Shown: positions 16,600 to 27,817, numbered from the stretch's first letter. The stretch: DNA of 64,000 nucleotides from Solidesulfovibrio carbinoliphilus subsp. oakridgensis (GCF_000177215.2 NZ_CM001368.1:806001-870000), one strand, 5' to 3'. The notes: generated by a model not told the origin, from the letters alone. A program made the numbers and translations.

Positions 16600-17420
16600 T
16601 GACCCTTTTCCGCATAGGCGAGAAATGCCGTGGCTGTGGCCTGTGCGCGGCCGCCTGCCCGGCCAGCCTGGTGCGCCAGAAGGCTCCCGGCGAACGTCCG
16701 GTTCCCCTGGCCGGCCGTGAGGCCCACTGCATCCGGTGCGGCCACTGCGCAGCCGTCTGTCCGTCCGGCTCTTTTGCCCACACCCTGCTCGACGGCCGGG
16801 ATTTCGAACCGATTCGGCGAAAGGACCTGCCCACCCCGGCCTCCCTGCGCCACCTCCTCATGGCCCGCCGCTCCTGCCGCACCTATGATGCGAAGCCCTT
16901 GGCGCGCGAGAAGATTCTCAACCTGATCGAAGCCGTGCGCCACGCCCCGACCGGGCACAACACCCGTCAGGTCGGCTATGTGGTGGTGGACGGACCGGAC
17001 CGGATGGACGAGGCACGCCGGGGCGTGCTGGAGTGGATCAATCTGGAGGTCGCGGCCGGCTCGGCCCGGGCGGCCGAACTGCATTTGGCCGGAGCGGCCC
17101 GGGCGGCCGAGCGGGGCAAGGACGTGATTTTTCGCGGCGCGCCCCACGTGGTGGTGGTTCATGCCCCGGCCGAGGGCATAACGCCGGTCCTCGACGCGGC
17201 CATCGCCTGCTCCTGGCTCGAAATCGCGGCCGCAGCCGGCGGCTATGGGGCCTGCTGGTGCGGCTACCTCATTTTCGCCCTGGCCGCCTATCCGCCGCTT
17301 GGCGAACGCCTCGGCATCCCGGCCGGCCACCGGGGCCACGCCGCCTTGCTCCTCGGCCGTCCGGCCTCCCGCCCGGTATCGATCCCGCCGCGCGGCATGC
17401 CGGAGGTGAAGTTTTTTTAA
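16599..17420 (+). CDS. nitroreductase-family protein with N-terminal ferredoxin domain
   Basis: 273 residues. The first 60 hold two [4Fe-4S] motifs, CRGCGLCAAACP and CIRCGHCAAVCP. The rest is a nitroreductase (FMN) domain starting at RHLLMARRSCRTYDAKPLAREKIL with APTGHNTRQ and, near the end, a GACWCGYL segment and the C-terminal strand. Such ferredoxin-nitroreductases are frequent in anaerobes; the natural substrate is unknown. The ATG at 16599 overlaps the TGA of the preceding gene and follows aggaagg. The gene ends two codons before a strong hairpin array. Confidence 0.88.
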   Translation: MTLFRIGEKCRGCGLCAAACPASLVRQKAPGERPVPLAGREAHCIRCGHCAAVCPSGSFAHTLLDGRDFEPIRRKDLPTPASLRHLLMARRSCRTYDAKPLAREKILNLIEAVRHAPTGHNTRQVGYVVVDGPDRMDEARRGVLEWINLEVAAGSARAAELHLAGAARAAERGKDVIFRGAPHVVVVHAPAEGITPVLDAAIACSWLEIAAAAGGYGACWCGYLIFALAAYPPLGERLGIPAGHRGHAALLLGRPASRPVSIPPRGMPEVKFF

Positions 17421-17434
17421 GATGCCTCCGGCGG

Positions 17435-17585
17435 CCAGAGAGAAACTTTTTGCAAAAAGTTTCTCTCTGGACTCTCTTCAAAAAATTTTGGCGCGCTTCG
17501 CGTCGTGGCTGTCGATGGACGCCCCTTCGAGGGGGGCCGGGGGGAATGATTCCCCCGGCGGGGTCCGGGGCGTAGCCCCGATCTT
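17435..17585. repeat. intergenic array of strong hairpins (terminator/repeat element) between nitroreductase and tgt genes
   Basis: It begins with a perfect 17-bp stem and 2-base loop: arms 17435-17451 and 17454-17470, with AT-rich inner half (aaacttttt / aaaaagttt). It continues with a UUCG-type hairpin cccct-tcg-agggg near 17523-17535, an interrupted palindrome gccggggg...cccccggc near 17536-17559, and cggggc-gta-gccccg at 17566-17580. The set lies between convergent genes. The layout looks like a dispersed intergenic element with a bidirectional terminator, but only one copy is in this window. Confidence 0.6.
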
Positions 17586-18722
17586 CTATTCTTCGGTCTG
17601 CTCTTCGTCTGTCGGGTACACGGCTTCCATCTCGGCCCGGAAGGCGGCGAAGCGGCCGTCGCGGATGGCCTGCCTGGCCCGCTCCATCATGATGGAAAAA
17701 AAAGTCAAATTGTGCAGGGTGTTGAGTCGGTAGGACAAAAGCTCCCGGGCCACGTAGAGGTGGCGCAGGTAGGCTTTGGAAAAAGTCTGGCAGGCGTAGC
17801 AGGGGCAGGTCGGATCGAGCGGGGTGTCGTCCTCGCGGTATTCGGCCCGCTTGATGTTGACCTTGCCCTGGAAGGTGAAAAGGGTGCCGTTTCGGGCATT
17901 TCGGGTCGGCAGGACGCAGTCGAACATGTCTATGCCGGCGGCCATGCCGGCGAGCAGGTCGCGCGGCGCGCCGACCCCCATCAGGTAGCGGGGCCGGTCG
18001 GCCGGGAGCAGGGGAGTGGCGTCGCCCAGGATGTCGTACATCTCCTCGCGGCTCTCGCCCACGGAAAGGCCGCCCAGGGCGTAGCCGTCAAAGCCGATCT
18101 CCAGGAGCTGGGCCGCGCTTTCGGCCCGCAGGTCCTTGAAAAAGCCGCCCTGGACGATGCCGAAAAGGAGCTGGCCCCGGTGGCCGCCCGGATGGGCCTG
18201 CCGGCACCGTCTGGCCCAGCGGGTGGTCAGGGCCAACGATTTCTCCGTGTAGGCCCGGTCCGCGCCGTAGGGCACGCATTCGTCCAGGACCATCATGATG
18301 TCGGAACCCAGGTTCTGCTGGATGGCGATGACCTTTTCCGGGGAAAAGAGATGGCGCGACCCGTCGATGTGCGAGGAAAACGTCACGCCTTCCTCCGCGA
18401 TCTGGCGCAGGCCCGACAGGCTAAAGACCTGAAACCCGCCGGAATCGGTCAGGATCGGCCCGTCCCAGCCCATGAAGCGGTGGAGCCCGCCGAGTTTGGC
18501 CACCAGCTCGTCGCCAGGGCGCAGGTACAGGTGATAGGTGTTGCCGAGGATGATCTGGGCCTTGAGGTCGTGGAGGTCGGTCGGGCACAGGCTTTTGACC
18601 GTGCCCTGGGTGCCGACGGGCATGAAGATCGGGGTTTCGACGTCGCCATGGGCGGTCGTCAGGCATCCGGTTCTGGCATTGCCGTCGCCCGGGCCGAGGG
18701 TAAAAGTTCCTGGTACGTTCAT
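17586..18722 (-). CDS. tgt: queuine tRNA-ribosyltransferase
   Basis: 378 residues, normal length. It exchanges guanine 34 for preQ1 in tRNAs with GUN anticodons. Diagnostic motifs: [26 protein letters not shown] with the catalytic region, [19 protein letters not shown], the nucleophile Asp in [13 protein letters not shown], and the zinc site [18 protein letters not shown] start at MNVPGTF (18722); the open frame runs 23 codons further without homology. The gene faces a hairpin array and is divergent from ade. Confidence 0.95.
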   Translation of the reverse strand: MNVPGTFTLGPGDGNARTGCLTTAHGDVETPIFMPVGTQGTVKSLCPTDLHDLKAQIILGNTYHLYLRPGDELVAKLGGLHRFMGWDGPILTDSGGFQVFSLSGLRQIAEEGVTFSSHIDGSRHLFSPEKVIAIQQNLGSDIMMVLDECVPYGADRAYTEKSLALTTRWARRCRQAHPGGHRGQLLFGIVQGGFFKDLRAESAAQLLEIGFDGYALGGLSVGESREEMYDILGDATPLLPADRPRYLMGVGAPRDLLAGMAAGIDMFDCVLPTRNARNGTLFTFQGKVNIKRAEYREDDTPLDPTCPCYACQTFSKAYLRHLYVARELLSYRLNTLHNLTFFSIMMERARQAIRDGRFAAFRAEMEAVYPTDEEQTEE

Positions 18723-18821
18723 GTGCCATGATATAAGGGATTTTCGGGCGAGGTTCAACCAGGCTTGTCCCTGGTTTTCCTCCGCCGGCATACGAGAAAC
18801 CCGAACCCCAGCGAGTCCGCC

Positions 18822-20549
18822 ATGCCCGAATCCGAGAGCCTGGATACCATCCGGCGGCGACTGGCCGCCGGACGCGGCGACGAGCCGGCCGATCTGCTCC
18901 TCCGAAACGCCCGGGTCCTAAACGTCCTTTCCGGCGAGATCCACCCGGCCAATGTGGCCGTGGCCGAAGGGGTGGTGGTCGGGTTCGACGGCCGGGAGGC
19001 GCACACCGTGGTCGAGGCGGACGGGCGGTTTTTGTGTCCGGGCCTGATCGACGGCCATATCCACATCGAATCCACGCTTCTTTCCCCGCCGGTCTTCGCC
19101 CGGGCCGTGGCTCCCCACGGCACCTGCGCCGTGGTTTCAGACCCCCACGAGATCGCCAACGTCCTGGGGCTTACCGGCATCGAATACATGCTGGCCTGCA
19201 GCCGTGACCTGCCCGTGACCTGCTATTTCATGATGCCTTCCTGCGTGCCGGCAACGGACATGGCCACGTCCGGGGCCAGGCTCGGGGCGGCGGAAGTGGC
19301 CGCCATGCTGGCCCGGTATCCGGACCGGATCCTGGGATTGGCCGAGGTCATGAACTATCCCGGGGTAGTCAATGGCGACGAGGACATGCTGCGAAAGCTT
19401 CGGGCCGCCCGGGGGCGGGTCATCGACGGCCATGCCCCGGGTCTGACGGGCCGGGCCCTCGACGCCTACGTCACGGCCGGGCCGGGCTCGGACCACGAGT
19501 GCACCGAACTGGACGAAGCCCGGGAGAAGTTGCGGCGGGGCCTGCACATCATGATCCGGCAGGGCAGCACGGAAAAAAACCTGGACGCGCTCATCGCGCT
19601 GGTGACGCCGGAAAATGCGGGCCGGTTTTCCCTGGTCAGCGACGACCGGGACCCGGTGGACCTGAGCCGGGAAGGGCACTTAAACGCCCTGGTGCGGATG
19701 GCTGTCGAGCGGGGCGTGCCGCCGCTTCGGGCCGTGGCCATGGCCTCCATCAACCCGGCCCGGTATTTCGGCCTCAGGAGAAGGGGGGCCGTGGCTCCGG
19801 GCTACCGGGCCGACTTCATGCTGATAAATGACCTTGAATCATTTGATATTACAGATGTTTATCTGGCTGGCCGGCATCTGGACGAGTGGGAGTTCGCGGA
19901 CCGCTCCTGTCTGACGCCGCCCCGGGCCATGCGGGTCGGCGGGGAACTGGCCGAAGCGAGTCTGGCCGTGCCGGCCGCGACGTCCCGCATCCGGGTCATC
20001 GGCATGGTGCCGGGCCAGATCGTCACCGAGCACCTCACCTGGGACGCGACAGTCCGGGACGGCCTGGCCGTGGCTGATCCAAGCCGCGATCTGGCCAAGC
20101 TGGCCGTCATCGAGCGGCACAAGGCCACGGGCAACGTGGGGCTTGGTTTCGTCTCGGGGCTTAAGCTCCGGCGCGGGGCCATTGCCGGCACGGTTGCCCA
20201 CGACGCCCATAACATCATCATGGCCGGAGTCAACGACGCGGACATGGTGCTGGCCGCCCGGACACTCATGGTGTCCGGTGGCGGGTTCGCGGTGGTTGCC
20301 GACGGCAGGGTCCTGGCCCAGGTCCGTTTGCCCGTGGCCGGGCTCATGAGCGACGCGCCGCTTGAGGTGGTGACCCGGGAGCTTGCCGGTTTGACGGCGG
20401 CGTATCGGCAAGTCTCGGGCGGCGTGGTCCTGGCCCATCCGTTCATGGCCATGTCGTTTCTGTCCCTGGAGGTGATTCCGGCGCTCAAGCTCACGGACAA
20501 GGGGCTCTTTGACGTGGCCGCGTTTTCGCCGGTGTCGCTGTTCGTGTAG
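18822..20549 (+). CDS. ade: adenine deaminase
   Basis: 575 residues, amidohydrolase superfamily. Metal-site motifs are in order: [44 protein letters not shown] and [13 protein letters not shown], followed by a C-terminal domain with [12 protein letters not shown]. This matches Ade, which deaminates adenine to hypoxanthine in salvage. Length agrees with the family. I use ATG 18822; an in-frame TTG at 18765 is also open but has no better site. A small hairpin (aaccagg 18757-18763 / cctggtt 18770-18776) lies just upstream. Confidence 0.94.
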   Translation: MPESESLDTIRRRLAAGRGDEPADLLLRNARVLNVLSGEIHPANVAVAEGVVVGFDGREAHTVVEADGRFLCPGLIDGHIHIESTLLSPPVFARAVAPHGTCAVVSDPHEIANVLGLTGIEYMLACSRDLPVTCYFMMPSCVPATDMATSGARLGAAEVAAMLARYPDRILGLAEVMNYPGVVNGDEDMLRKLRAARGRVIDGHAPGLTGRALDAYVTAGPGSDHECTELDEAREKLRRGLHIMIRQGSTEKNLDALIALVTPENAGRFSLVSDDRDPVDLSREGHLNALVRMAVERGVPPLRAVAMASINPARYFGLRRRGAVAPGYRADFMLINDLESFDITDVYLAGRHLDEWEFADRSCLTPPRAMRVGGELAEASLAVPAATSRIRVIGMVPGQIVTEHLTWDATVRDGLAVADPSRDLAKLAVIERHKATGNVGLGFVSGLKLRRGAIAGTVAHDAHNIIMAGVNDADMVLAARTLMVSGGGFAVVADGRVLAQVRLPVAGLMSDAPLEVVTRELAGLTAAYRQVSGGVVLAHPFMAMSFLSLEVIPALKLTDKGLFDVAAFSPVSLFV

Positions 20550-21065
20550 GGAAACCGGCCCGATGACGGTTCTGGGCGGCAGCCGTGGTGCCATGGTTTG
20601 CGGCGTGGCCAAAAAATATCCCGGCAATGATCGGCCAGAATCGGAATGCTGGTTCGCAGGAGGCTTTCCAAGGGCAAGGCCGCCTTCCAGGCGCATCCGG
20701 ACACATCAGGCGACGGAGACAAAGACAAGCGGCCAGGGTTTTTCCGTCTTTCTTTCCCTTTCGCCTTTATGTCTCATAATGTAAATTATGTTAACTTTGT
20801 TTCCTGGGAAACCTGCAGGGAAGGCAAATCCTGCCGGGTCTTTCCCTTGCGCGAACCCGCTCATTCTTCGGAGCTGCGCGTGGCGTCTGCCTTGGCTGCC
20901 CGTGCTACCCCGGTTACCGTATTTCTTTTCCCGCCTGTTTCGTTCGGACTTGCGGTTGGCGGGCCGGCGAAAAGCCATCCGGCAGCAATCTCCGACAGCA
21001 GGAAATGTATTCACCTATTGATTATTTTTGTTGATAGATATTTATTGTGCGAACATTATCCCGTA

Positions 21066-21240
21066 GAAAGATTTCACCGCGTTCGCCTCTACGGAAAACC
21101 TTGCTAGAAAGTTGGCTCGCTTTCCGGCTTCCCGATCTTCCTTCCAGATGCGCCAGTTTGCCGCCTTCACGCCTTTGCCCTCCGGACGCAACCGCTTAAA
21201 CCCAGAAGACCCGGCACGGCGCCAGGCCTTCTGGGTTTTT
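21066..21240 (+). ncRNA. candidate small RNA of about 175 nt (promoter to terminator)
   Basis: TTGATA (21031-21036) and CATTAT (21054-21059) are 17 bases apart, so transcription could start near 21066. A hairpin ccgtaga / tctacgg (21061-21067 / 21088-21094) lies at that position, and the segment ends in the terminator at 21199-21240. No open frame of note lies between. Size and layout are those of a stand-alone bacterial sRNA, but I cannot match it to a known family such as 6S by eye. It could also be the leader of nothing, as no plus-strand gene follows. Confidence 0.4.
21199..21240 (+). terminator. intrinsic terminator
   Basis: Arms aacccagaag (21199-21208) and cttctgggtt (21228-21237) are perfect, with a 19-base GC-rich loop and a T-tract (21236-21240) on the plus strand. 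On the minus strand it would follow typA with only three T residues, so the better reading is plus. It lies about 47 bases past the typA stop. Confidence 0.7.
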
Positions 21241-21286
21241 CGTGACAGGCAGTCGTAAGCAGGCGACCAGCCGCCAAACCTCCCTA

Positions 21287-23125
<1,839 letters not shown>

Positions 23126-23204
23126 GCGGGGGTTCCTTGAAAAAACGTTGCCGGCGCGGATCCTCTCCGCTGCCGGGCCAGGGGACATACCGTAATGCAC
23201 GGGC

Positions 23205-24938
23205 TTAGGCAATCGGCAGGGTGAACGTGAAGGTGCTGCCCGACCCGGGCTTTGATACGTAAAATATGCGGCCGCCGTGTGACTCGACGATATGTTTGCA
23301 GATGGCAAGCCCAAGTCCCGTGCCCTTGGGCTTGTTGGTCAGGGTGGCGCCGATCTGGTTGAATTTTTCAAATACCTTGTGCTGCTCGCTTTCCGGGATG
23401 CCGATGCCCGTGTCGGTCACGTCGACGACGATGTAATGCCCTTCCGTCCGGGCCCGGCAGGTGACCGAGCCGCGTTCGGTGAATTTGAGGGCATTGGAGA
23501 CCAGGTTGACCAGGACCTGGATGAGCCGGTCCCGGTCGCCGAGCACCTCCGGCAGCCGGCCTTCGATGCGGGTGTCGAGCGACACCTTCTTGTGGCTGGA
23601 AAGCAGGCCCACCGAGGCGGACATGACGTGGCGCACCACTTCGGCCGGGTCCACACGCTCTTGCTTGAAGGCCATCTTGCCGGCCTCGAGCTTGGCCAGG
23701 TCCAGGACGTCGTTGATGAGGTGCTTGAGCCGTTCGCCCTCGGAGACGATGATGCCGAGGTTCTCCATGACCTGCTCGGCCTGGCGGCGACGGCGCGGGT
23801 CCCTGTCGAGGAGCGGCAGGAAAAGTTGTTCCAGGCGCTTTTCGATGATCACGGCAAATCCGAGGACCGAGGTGAGCGGGGTACGGATTTCGTGGGAAAC
23901 CATGGACAGAAAATCGGACTTGGCCCGGTTGGCCGCTTCGGCCGCCTCTTCCGCCCGCTTGCGGATGGTCACCTCGTGGGTGAGCCGTTCGTTGATGCGG
24001 GTCAGTTCGGCCGTGCGCTCGGCAACCCTGGTTTCGAGCTCGTCGTGGTAGCGCAAGAGCGTCTGCTCCGCCTTCTTGCGCACGGTCACGTCCTGGAGCG
24101 ACCCGTCGAAACGCTCGGGTTCGCCGGCGGCGTCGCGGATGCGGCGGGCGTTGATGAGGCCCCAGATGGTGTTTCCGGTTTTGGTCGTCATCTGCACTTC
24201 CAGGTTTTTCACCTGGTCGTAGCGGGTCAGTTCCGACCGGATGCGCTGGCGGTCCTCGGGGTGGGTCACGATCTGGTCCACCACGTTTTTGATGCGGCGC
24301 ATGAGCTCGCGGGTCGAGGCATAGCCGAGCAGCGAGGCCATGGCCGGGTTGGCGCTGATGAGCCGGCCGTCGAGCGAGCTCTGGAAAATGCCTTCCGCGG
24401 CGTTCTCCACGATGCCCCGGTATTTCTCCTCGGCCCGTTTGAGGGCCTGTTCGTTTTTTTTGCGCTCGGTCACGTCCCGGGCCACGATGATGGCGATAGG
24501 GCCTTCCTCGCCGCTGGCCAGGCGGAAGGTCACCTCCACCGACGGGCTGACGCCGCCCCTGACGCCCGGACGGCCGAGCACGGTTTCGATGCGGCCGGCC
24601 GCGAAGTCCCCGGAAAAAAGGCCGCGCAGGTGGTCCACCGCCTCCTGGGGCAGGAGTTCCTCGAACAGGCGGCCGACCAGGGCCTGCCGGTCCTGGCGCA
24701 GCATGGTGCCGGCCGCGCCGGCGGCGTCGGTGATGCGGCCGGTGCGGCCGTCGACCAGGAAAATGGCCTCGCCGGTCTGGTCAAGGAGCGACCGGAACCG
24801 CTCCAGTTCCTCGAGGCGGCGTTTGAGCTCCGGATAATAGCTCTTGCTGACCGAGTGTTCGCCGAACCCGAGCAGCCTGGCCCGGCGGTCGTCCCGGTCA
24901 GGACCGGGGCCGGCTGGGGCTTTCGCAGGCACTTTCAT
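23205..24938 (-). CDS. PAS-domain sensor histidine kinase (hybrid lacking a receiver)
   Basis: 577 residues, no membrane helix, so a cytoplasmic sensor. Two PAS domains (about residues 45-165 and 170-290) have the usual IFLVDG and IFQSSLDGRLISANPAM wording, then ERKKAEQ-type linkers and a coiled coil. The HisKA H box is FLSMVSHEIRTPLTSVLGF (about residue 355). N, G1 and G2 boxes are LVNLVSNALKFT, DTGIGIPESE and GTGLGLAICKHIVESHGG. Partner and signal are unknown; there is no response regulator nearby. Its start overlaps the end of the alcohol dehydrogenase gene by 41 bases. Confidence 0.92.
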   Translation of the reverse strand: MKVPAKAPAGPGPDRDDRRARLLGFGEHSVSKSYYPELKRRLEELERFRSLLDQTGEAIFLVDGRTGRITDAAGAAGTMLRQDRQALVGRLFEELLPQEAVDHLRGLFSGDFAAGRIETVLGRPGVRGGVSPSVEVTFRLASGEEGPIAIIVARDVTERKKNEQALKRAEEKYRGIVENAAEGIFQSSLDGRLISANPAMASLLGYASTRELMRRIKNVVDQIVTHPEDRQRIRSELTRYDQVKNLEVQMTTKTGNTIWGLINARRIRDAAGEPERFDGSLQDVTVRKKAEQTLLRYHDELETRVAERTAELTRINERLTHEVTIRKRAEEAAEAANRAKSDFLSMVSHEIRTPLTSVLGFAVIIEKRLEQLFLPLLDRDPRRRRQAEQVMENLGIIVSEGERLKHLINDVLDLAKLEAGKMAFKQERVDPAEVVRHVMSASVGLLSSHKKVSLDTRIEGRLPEVLGDRDRLIQVLVNLVSNALKFTERGSVTCRARTEGHYIVVDVTDTGIGIPESEQHKVFEKFNQIGATLTNKPKGTGLGLAICKHIVESHGGRIFYVSKPGSGSTFTFTLPIA

Positions 24939-26091
24939 AGATGGCTTCGATGTCGGTTGCGGTTGGCTGCCTCGGATTGGTCAGCAGGCAGGGATCGTCC
25001 AAGGCCTTTTGGGCCAGTTCGCGCATGTTTTCCGGGGTGACGCCGAGATCGGCCAGCCCCACGGTCACGCCGGCCACCTGTTTGAAGTCGCGGATGGCGT
25101 CGAGCACGGCTTTCTTGTTGGCGCACGGCGCGCTCCCCTTCTCCAGGCGCGCGCCGAGAAGCCGGCCTATTTCCTCGTAACGTCCCGGAGCGGCTTCGTA
25201 ATTGTAATCGGCCACATGGTCCATGAGGATGGCGTTGCAAAGGCCGTGGGGCAGGTCGAGCAGGCCGCCCAGGCTGTGGGCCATGGCATGGACTGCGCCG
25301 AGAATGGCGTTTGAAAAAGCCATGCCGGCATAGAGGCTGGCTAGCAGCATGCCCCCCCGGGCCTCGATGTCCCCTGGCGCGGCCATGGCCCGCAGGAGGT
25401 TGGCCCGGATCAGGCGCATGGCCTCCAGGGCCAGCAGGTCCGTCACCGGACCGTGGGCATTGGAGACGTAGGCTTCCATGGCGTGGGTCAGGGCGTCCAG
25501 GCCGGTATGGGCCGTCAGCGTCTCCGGCATGGTCACGGTGACGTCGGGGTCGATGAGCGCGGCGTCGGGAATGAGCGTTTTGCTCGCAATGGCGATTTTG
25601 ACCTTGCGGGCCGTGTCCGTGACAATGGCGAACTGCGACACCTCCGCCCCGGTCCCGGCCGTGGTCGGGACGCACAAAAGCGGCGGTCCGGGGCGGTCCA
25701 CGCTGTCCACGCCCTCGAATTCGAGGATGTGGCGGCCATTGGCCGAGACGATGCCGATGGCCTTGGCGCAGTCCATGGCCGAGCCTCCGCCGACCGCGAC
25801 CAGGGCGTCGCAGCCGCACGCGGCAAAGGCCGCCGCCCCGGCCATGACCTCATGGTCCCGGGGATTGGAGGAAAGGCTGGAAAAAAGCGAGGATTCGATG
25901 CCGGCCGCGGCCAGGCTCCGTTCGACCTGCTGGGGCCAGCCAAGAGCCAAGAGGTCCGGATCGGCCACGAGCAGTGCCCGCCGGACTCCGAGCCCGGCCG
26001 CCTGATGGCCGGCCAGCCCCAGGGCCCCCTGGCCGAAAACGAATTCCGGGGCCACGAATTTGCGCATGGACAGCAAAAATTTTTCCCGCAT
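24898..26091 (-). CDS. iron-containing alcohol dehydrogenase
   Basis: 397 residues. It belongs to the Fe-dependent (group III) alcohol dehydrogenases. The NAD-binding part has VGGGSAMDCAKAIG, then CVPTTAGTGAEV. The metal ligands are readable: Asp in the SLIDPDV-type segment (LIDPDVTVTMP), His in HTGLDALTHAMEAY, HAMAHSLGG and DLPHGLCNA. Such enzymes reduce aldehydes in ethanol metabolism of sulfate reducers; the substrate here is inference. I start at MREKFLL (26091), which has ggggagc upstream, giving the usual family length; 22 more codons upstream have no homology. Its 3' end overlaps the histidine kinase start. Confidence 0.93.
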   Translation of the reverse strand: MREKFLLSMRKFVAPEFVFGQGALGLAGHQAAGLGVRRALLVADPDLLALGWPQQVERSLAAAGIESSLFSSLSSNPRDHEVMAGAAAFAACGCDALVAVGGGSAMDCAKAIGIVSANGRHILEFEGVDSVDRPGPPLLCVPTTAGTGAEVSQFAIVTDTARKVKIAIASKTLIPDAALIDPDVTVTMPETLTAHTGLDALTHAMEAYVSNAHGPVTDLLALEAMRLIRANLLRAMAAPGDIEARGGMLLASLYAGMAFSNAILGAVHAMAHSLGGLLDLPHGLCNAILMDHVADYNYEAAPGRYEEIGRLLGARLEKGSAPCANKKAVLDAIRDFKQVAGVTVGLADLGVTPENMRELAQKALDDPCLLTNPRQPTATDIEAIYESACESPSRPRS

Positions 26092-26218
26092 GCGCTCCCC
26101 CTTGGGCCGGCACTTCTTTCCGCCCCGCTTTTCCGCCGTTTGTTCAAGCGACGCCAAGCCGCGCCACGGCCACCGTCCGATGCCCGGGACGCGGCACCGC
26201 CCTGCCCTCTATAGTTAT

Positions 26219-26248
26219 CCATGGAAAAAGTAGATACTTTTTCCATGG
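26219..26248. terminator. perfect 14-bp palindrome between ydjC-type and alcohol dehydrogenase genes
   Basis: Arms ccatggaaaaagta (26219-26232) and tactttttccatgg (26235-26248) with a 2-base centre. It lies 8 bases past the stop of the YdjC-like gene (minus strand) and about 130 bases ahead of the alcohol dehydrogenase start. Because the stem itself ends in A/T-rich blocks rather than a T-tail it can be a terminator on either strand or an operator for the dehydrogenase. Confidence 0.5.
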
Positions 26249-26256
26249 GCGCGACT

Positions 26257-27057
26257 CTAGCCGAGAAAAACGGAACCCGCACCTGTCGCGGCCGGCCGGG
26301 GTACGGTTGCGGCCGGAAACGCCGGAGCCGCGAAAACGATTCCCCGATCGGCCAGGGCTGTGGCCAGGGCCGGGTCGGCAAAGACGCGCAGTTCTTCCTC
26401 GCGGCCGGCGGCATAGGTGCTTATGGCCAGAAGTTCGGTGTCCACCCGGCCCGGATGGGCCATGACCTCGACCACGCCCGTTTCGCCCAGTTCCGCGAAG
26501 GCGTTGTCCACCAGGGCGAGAAACCGCTCGGCTGACAGGTCTTCGCCGAAAAACCGGGTGATGCAGGTGTCGGCATGGGGCACGCCGGCCGCGGCCAGGG
26601 TCTGGCGCATGTCGTCGGAAAGGGCCCTGGCCGGCACCCCGAGTTCCCGGGCCAGTTCCAGAAAGACGGGAAACACCTCCGGCCGCTTGTGGATATGGTG
26701 GTGCGAATCGAGGTGGCTCGGCGTCAGTCCCGTGGCCCGGAACCGGGCCAGTTGGGCCCGCCATTCGCGGCGCACCTCGTCCGGATCGACGTCCGTGACC
26801 GCGATCTTCTTGCGGGGAAAGGTCCCCTCCCCGGTCACGAGGGTCGAAACGTCTCCGGCCGGCAGGCATGGCGTGCCGCCGGTCAGTTGCAAATGGAGCC
26901 CCACCCGGCCGGCGATGGCCGGCCCCAGGCGCGCGATCCGCTCCACGCCGCCCTTCACGCAGACCATGGCCGTGGTGCCGGCCACCACGCCGGCCGCCAT
27001 GGCTTCCAAAATGCCCTGGCTTACGCCCTCGTCGGCATTGACGAAAAGCCGCCGCAT
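26257..27057 (-). CDS. YdjC/ChbG-family carbohydrate deacetylase-like protein
   Basis: 266 residues. The family motifs are present: NADEG near residue 7 (normally NADDFG), GLHLQLTGG, LDSHHHIHKRPEVFP, and VEVMAHPG before the C-terminus. Proteins of this fold remove acetyl groups from amino sugars such as chitobiose or act in hopanoid synthesis (HpnK). The second Asp of the metal pair is Glu here, a conservative change. Start ATG at 27057 follows aaggagg. It is directly downstream of elbB. Confidence 0.85.
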   Translation of the reverse strand: MRRLFVNADEGVSQGILEAMAAGVVAGTTAMVCVKGGVERIARLGPAIAGRVGLHLQLTGGTPCLPAGDVSTLVTGEGTFPRKKIAVTDVDPDEVRREWRAQLARFRATGLTPSHLDSHHHIHKRPEVFPVFLELARELGVPARALSDDMRQTLAAAGVPHADTCITRFFGEDLSAERFLALVDNAFAELGETGVVEVMAHPGRVDTELLAISTYAAGREEELRVFADPALATALADRGIVFAAPAFPAATVPRPAATGAGSVFLG

Positions 27058-27157
27058 CCATCCTCCTTGACGGAATCCGCACCGTACCCTGCCGCGCCGT
27101 CTTGCCCTTCGGACCAGATACGGCTGCCGCCCCTGGCCGTCGCCGGGCCGCCTCCGG

Positions 27158-27817
27158 TCAGGAGGCCTTGACCCGGTCGAGCACGGCCGCAACGAGCTTC
27201 TCGATGCCCTTGGCGATGTCGGCAATGCCGGGCCCGAGCATGTAGGCCGGGGTGGTGACAAGGTTGTTGGCCGCGTCCACCTGGATCTCGTCCACGGCCC
27301 TGGCCACGTGTCTTGCCCCGGCCGCTTCCAGGCCCTGGATCGTGGCCGGGTCGTTGCCGATGGTCAGTTCGGGGTGGAATTTCCCCAGGACCAGGGCCAG
27401 AACCGCCGGGGCGATGCAGATGGCCCCGATGGGCTTGCCGGCCGCGTGCATGGCGGCAACAAGGGCCGCAACCGAAGGGAAAACCGTCCCATGGGCACCG
27501 TTTGTCGCGAAATCGCACAGGTTCTTGACCGCGCCCATGCCGCCCGGCAGGATCAGGCCGTCGAGCTCTTCGGCGCGCACGCCGGCCACGTCGGCAATAT
27601 TGCCCCGGGCGATGCGGGCGGCTTCGGTCCGGGCGTTGCGGTGCACCTTGCCCGGTGTCCGGGTCACATGGTCCACGGCCGTAAACGGCATTTCCGGAGC
27701 CAGGCAGACCACCTTGGCGCCGGCCTTGTCCAGGAAATAGAGGGTCAGGGTGGCTTCGTGGATCTCCGATCCGTCGAAAACGCCGCACCCGGACAACAAG
27801 ACGCCGATGGTTGCCAT
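27158..27817 (-). CDS. elbB: ElbB-like DJ-1/PfpI family glyoxalase
   Basis: 219 residues. It is the isoprenoid-linked ElbB branch of the DJ-1/PfpI fold. Visible: IGVLLSGCGVFDGSEIHEAT at the start, DGLILPGGMGAVKNLCDFA, and the nucleophile elbow GAICIAPAVLA with Cys. ElbB has weak glyoxalase activity and was tied to isoprenoid accumulation in E. coli. ATG at 27817 follows aaggagc. The gene is divergent from the LeuA-like synthase and precedes the YdjC-like gene. Confidence 0.9.
   Translation of the reverse strand: MATIGVLLSGCGVFDGSEIHEATLTLYFLDKAGAKVVCLAPEMPFTAVDHVTRTPGKVHRNARTEAARIARGNIADVAGVRAEELDGLILPGGMGAVKNLCDFATNGAHGTVFPSVAALVAAMHAAGKPIGAICIAPAVLALVLGKFHPELTIGNDPATIQGLEAAGARHVARAVDEIQVDAANNLVTTPAYMLGPGIADIAKGIEKLVAAVLDRVKAS

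Larger units (their letters stand above)
20550..21286. other. 737-bp spacer with unusual AT-rich blocks and a candidate small RNA
   Basis: No reading frame here has a plausible start site plus protein-like composition; those present are short and mutually overlapping. The GC content drops at about 20,750-20,800 and 21,005-21,060, unusual for this window. Two local palindromes occur at cataat-gtaa-attatg (20775-20790) and gtttcc-tg-ggaaac (20799-20812), perhaps operator-like. The final third contains a promoter-like pair, a hairpin and an intrinsic terminator, described separately as a candidate small RNA. Confidence 0.55.

Noticed and set aside
20646-21107. 153-codon plus-strand frame in the ade-typA spacer
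   Set aside because: No ribosome-binding site, no motif, spans AT-rich non-coding patches.
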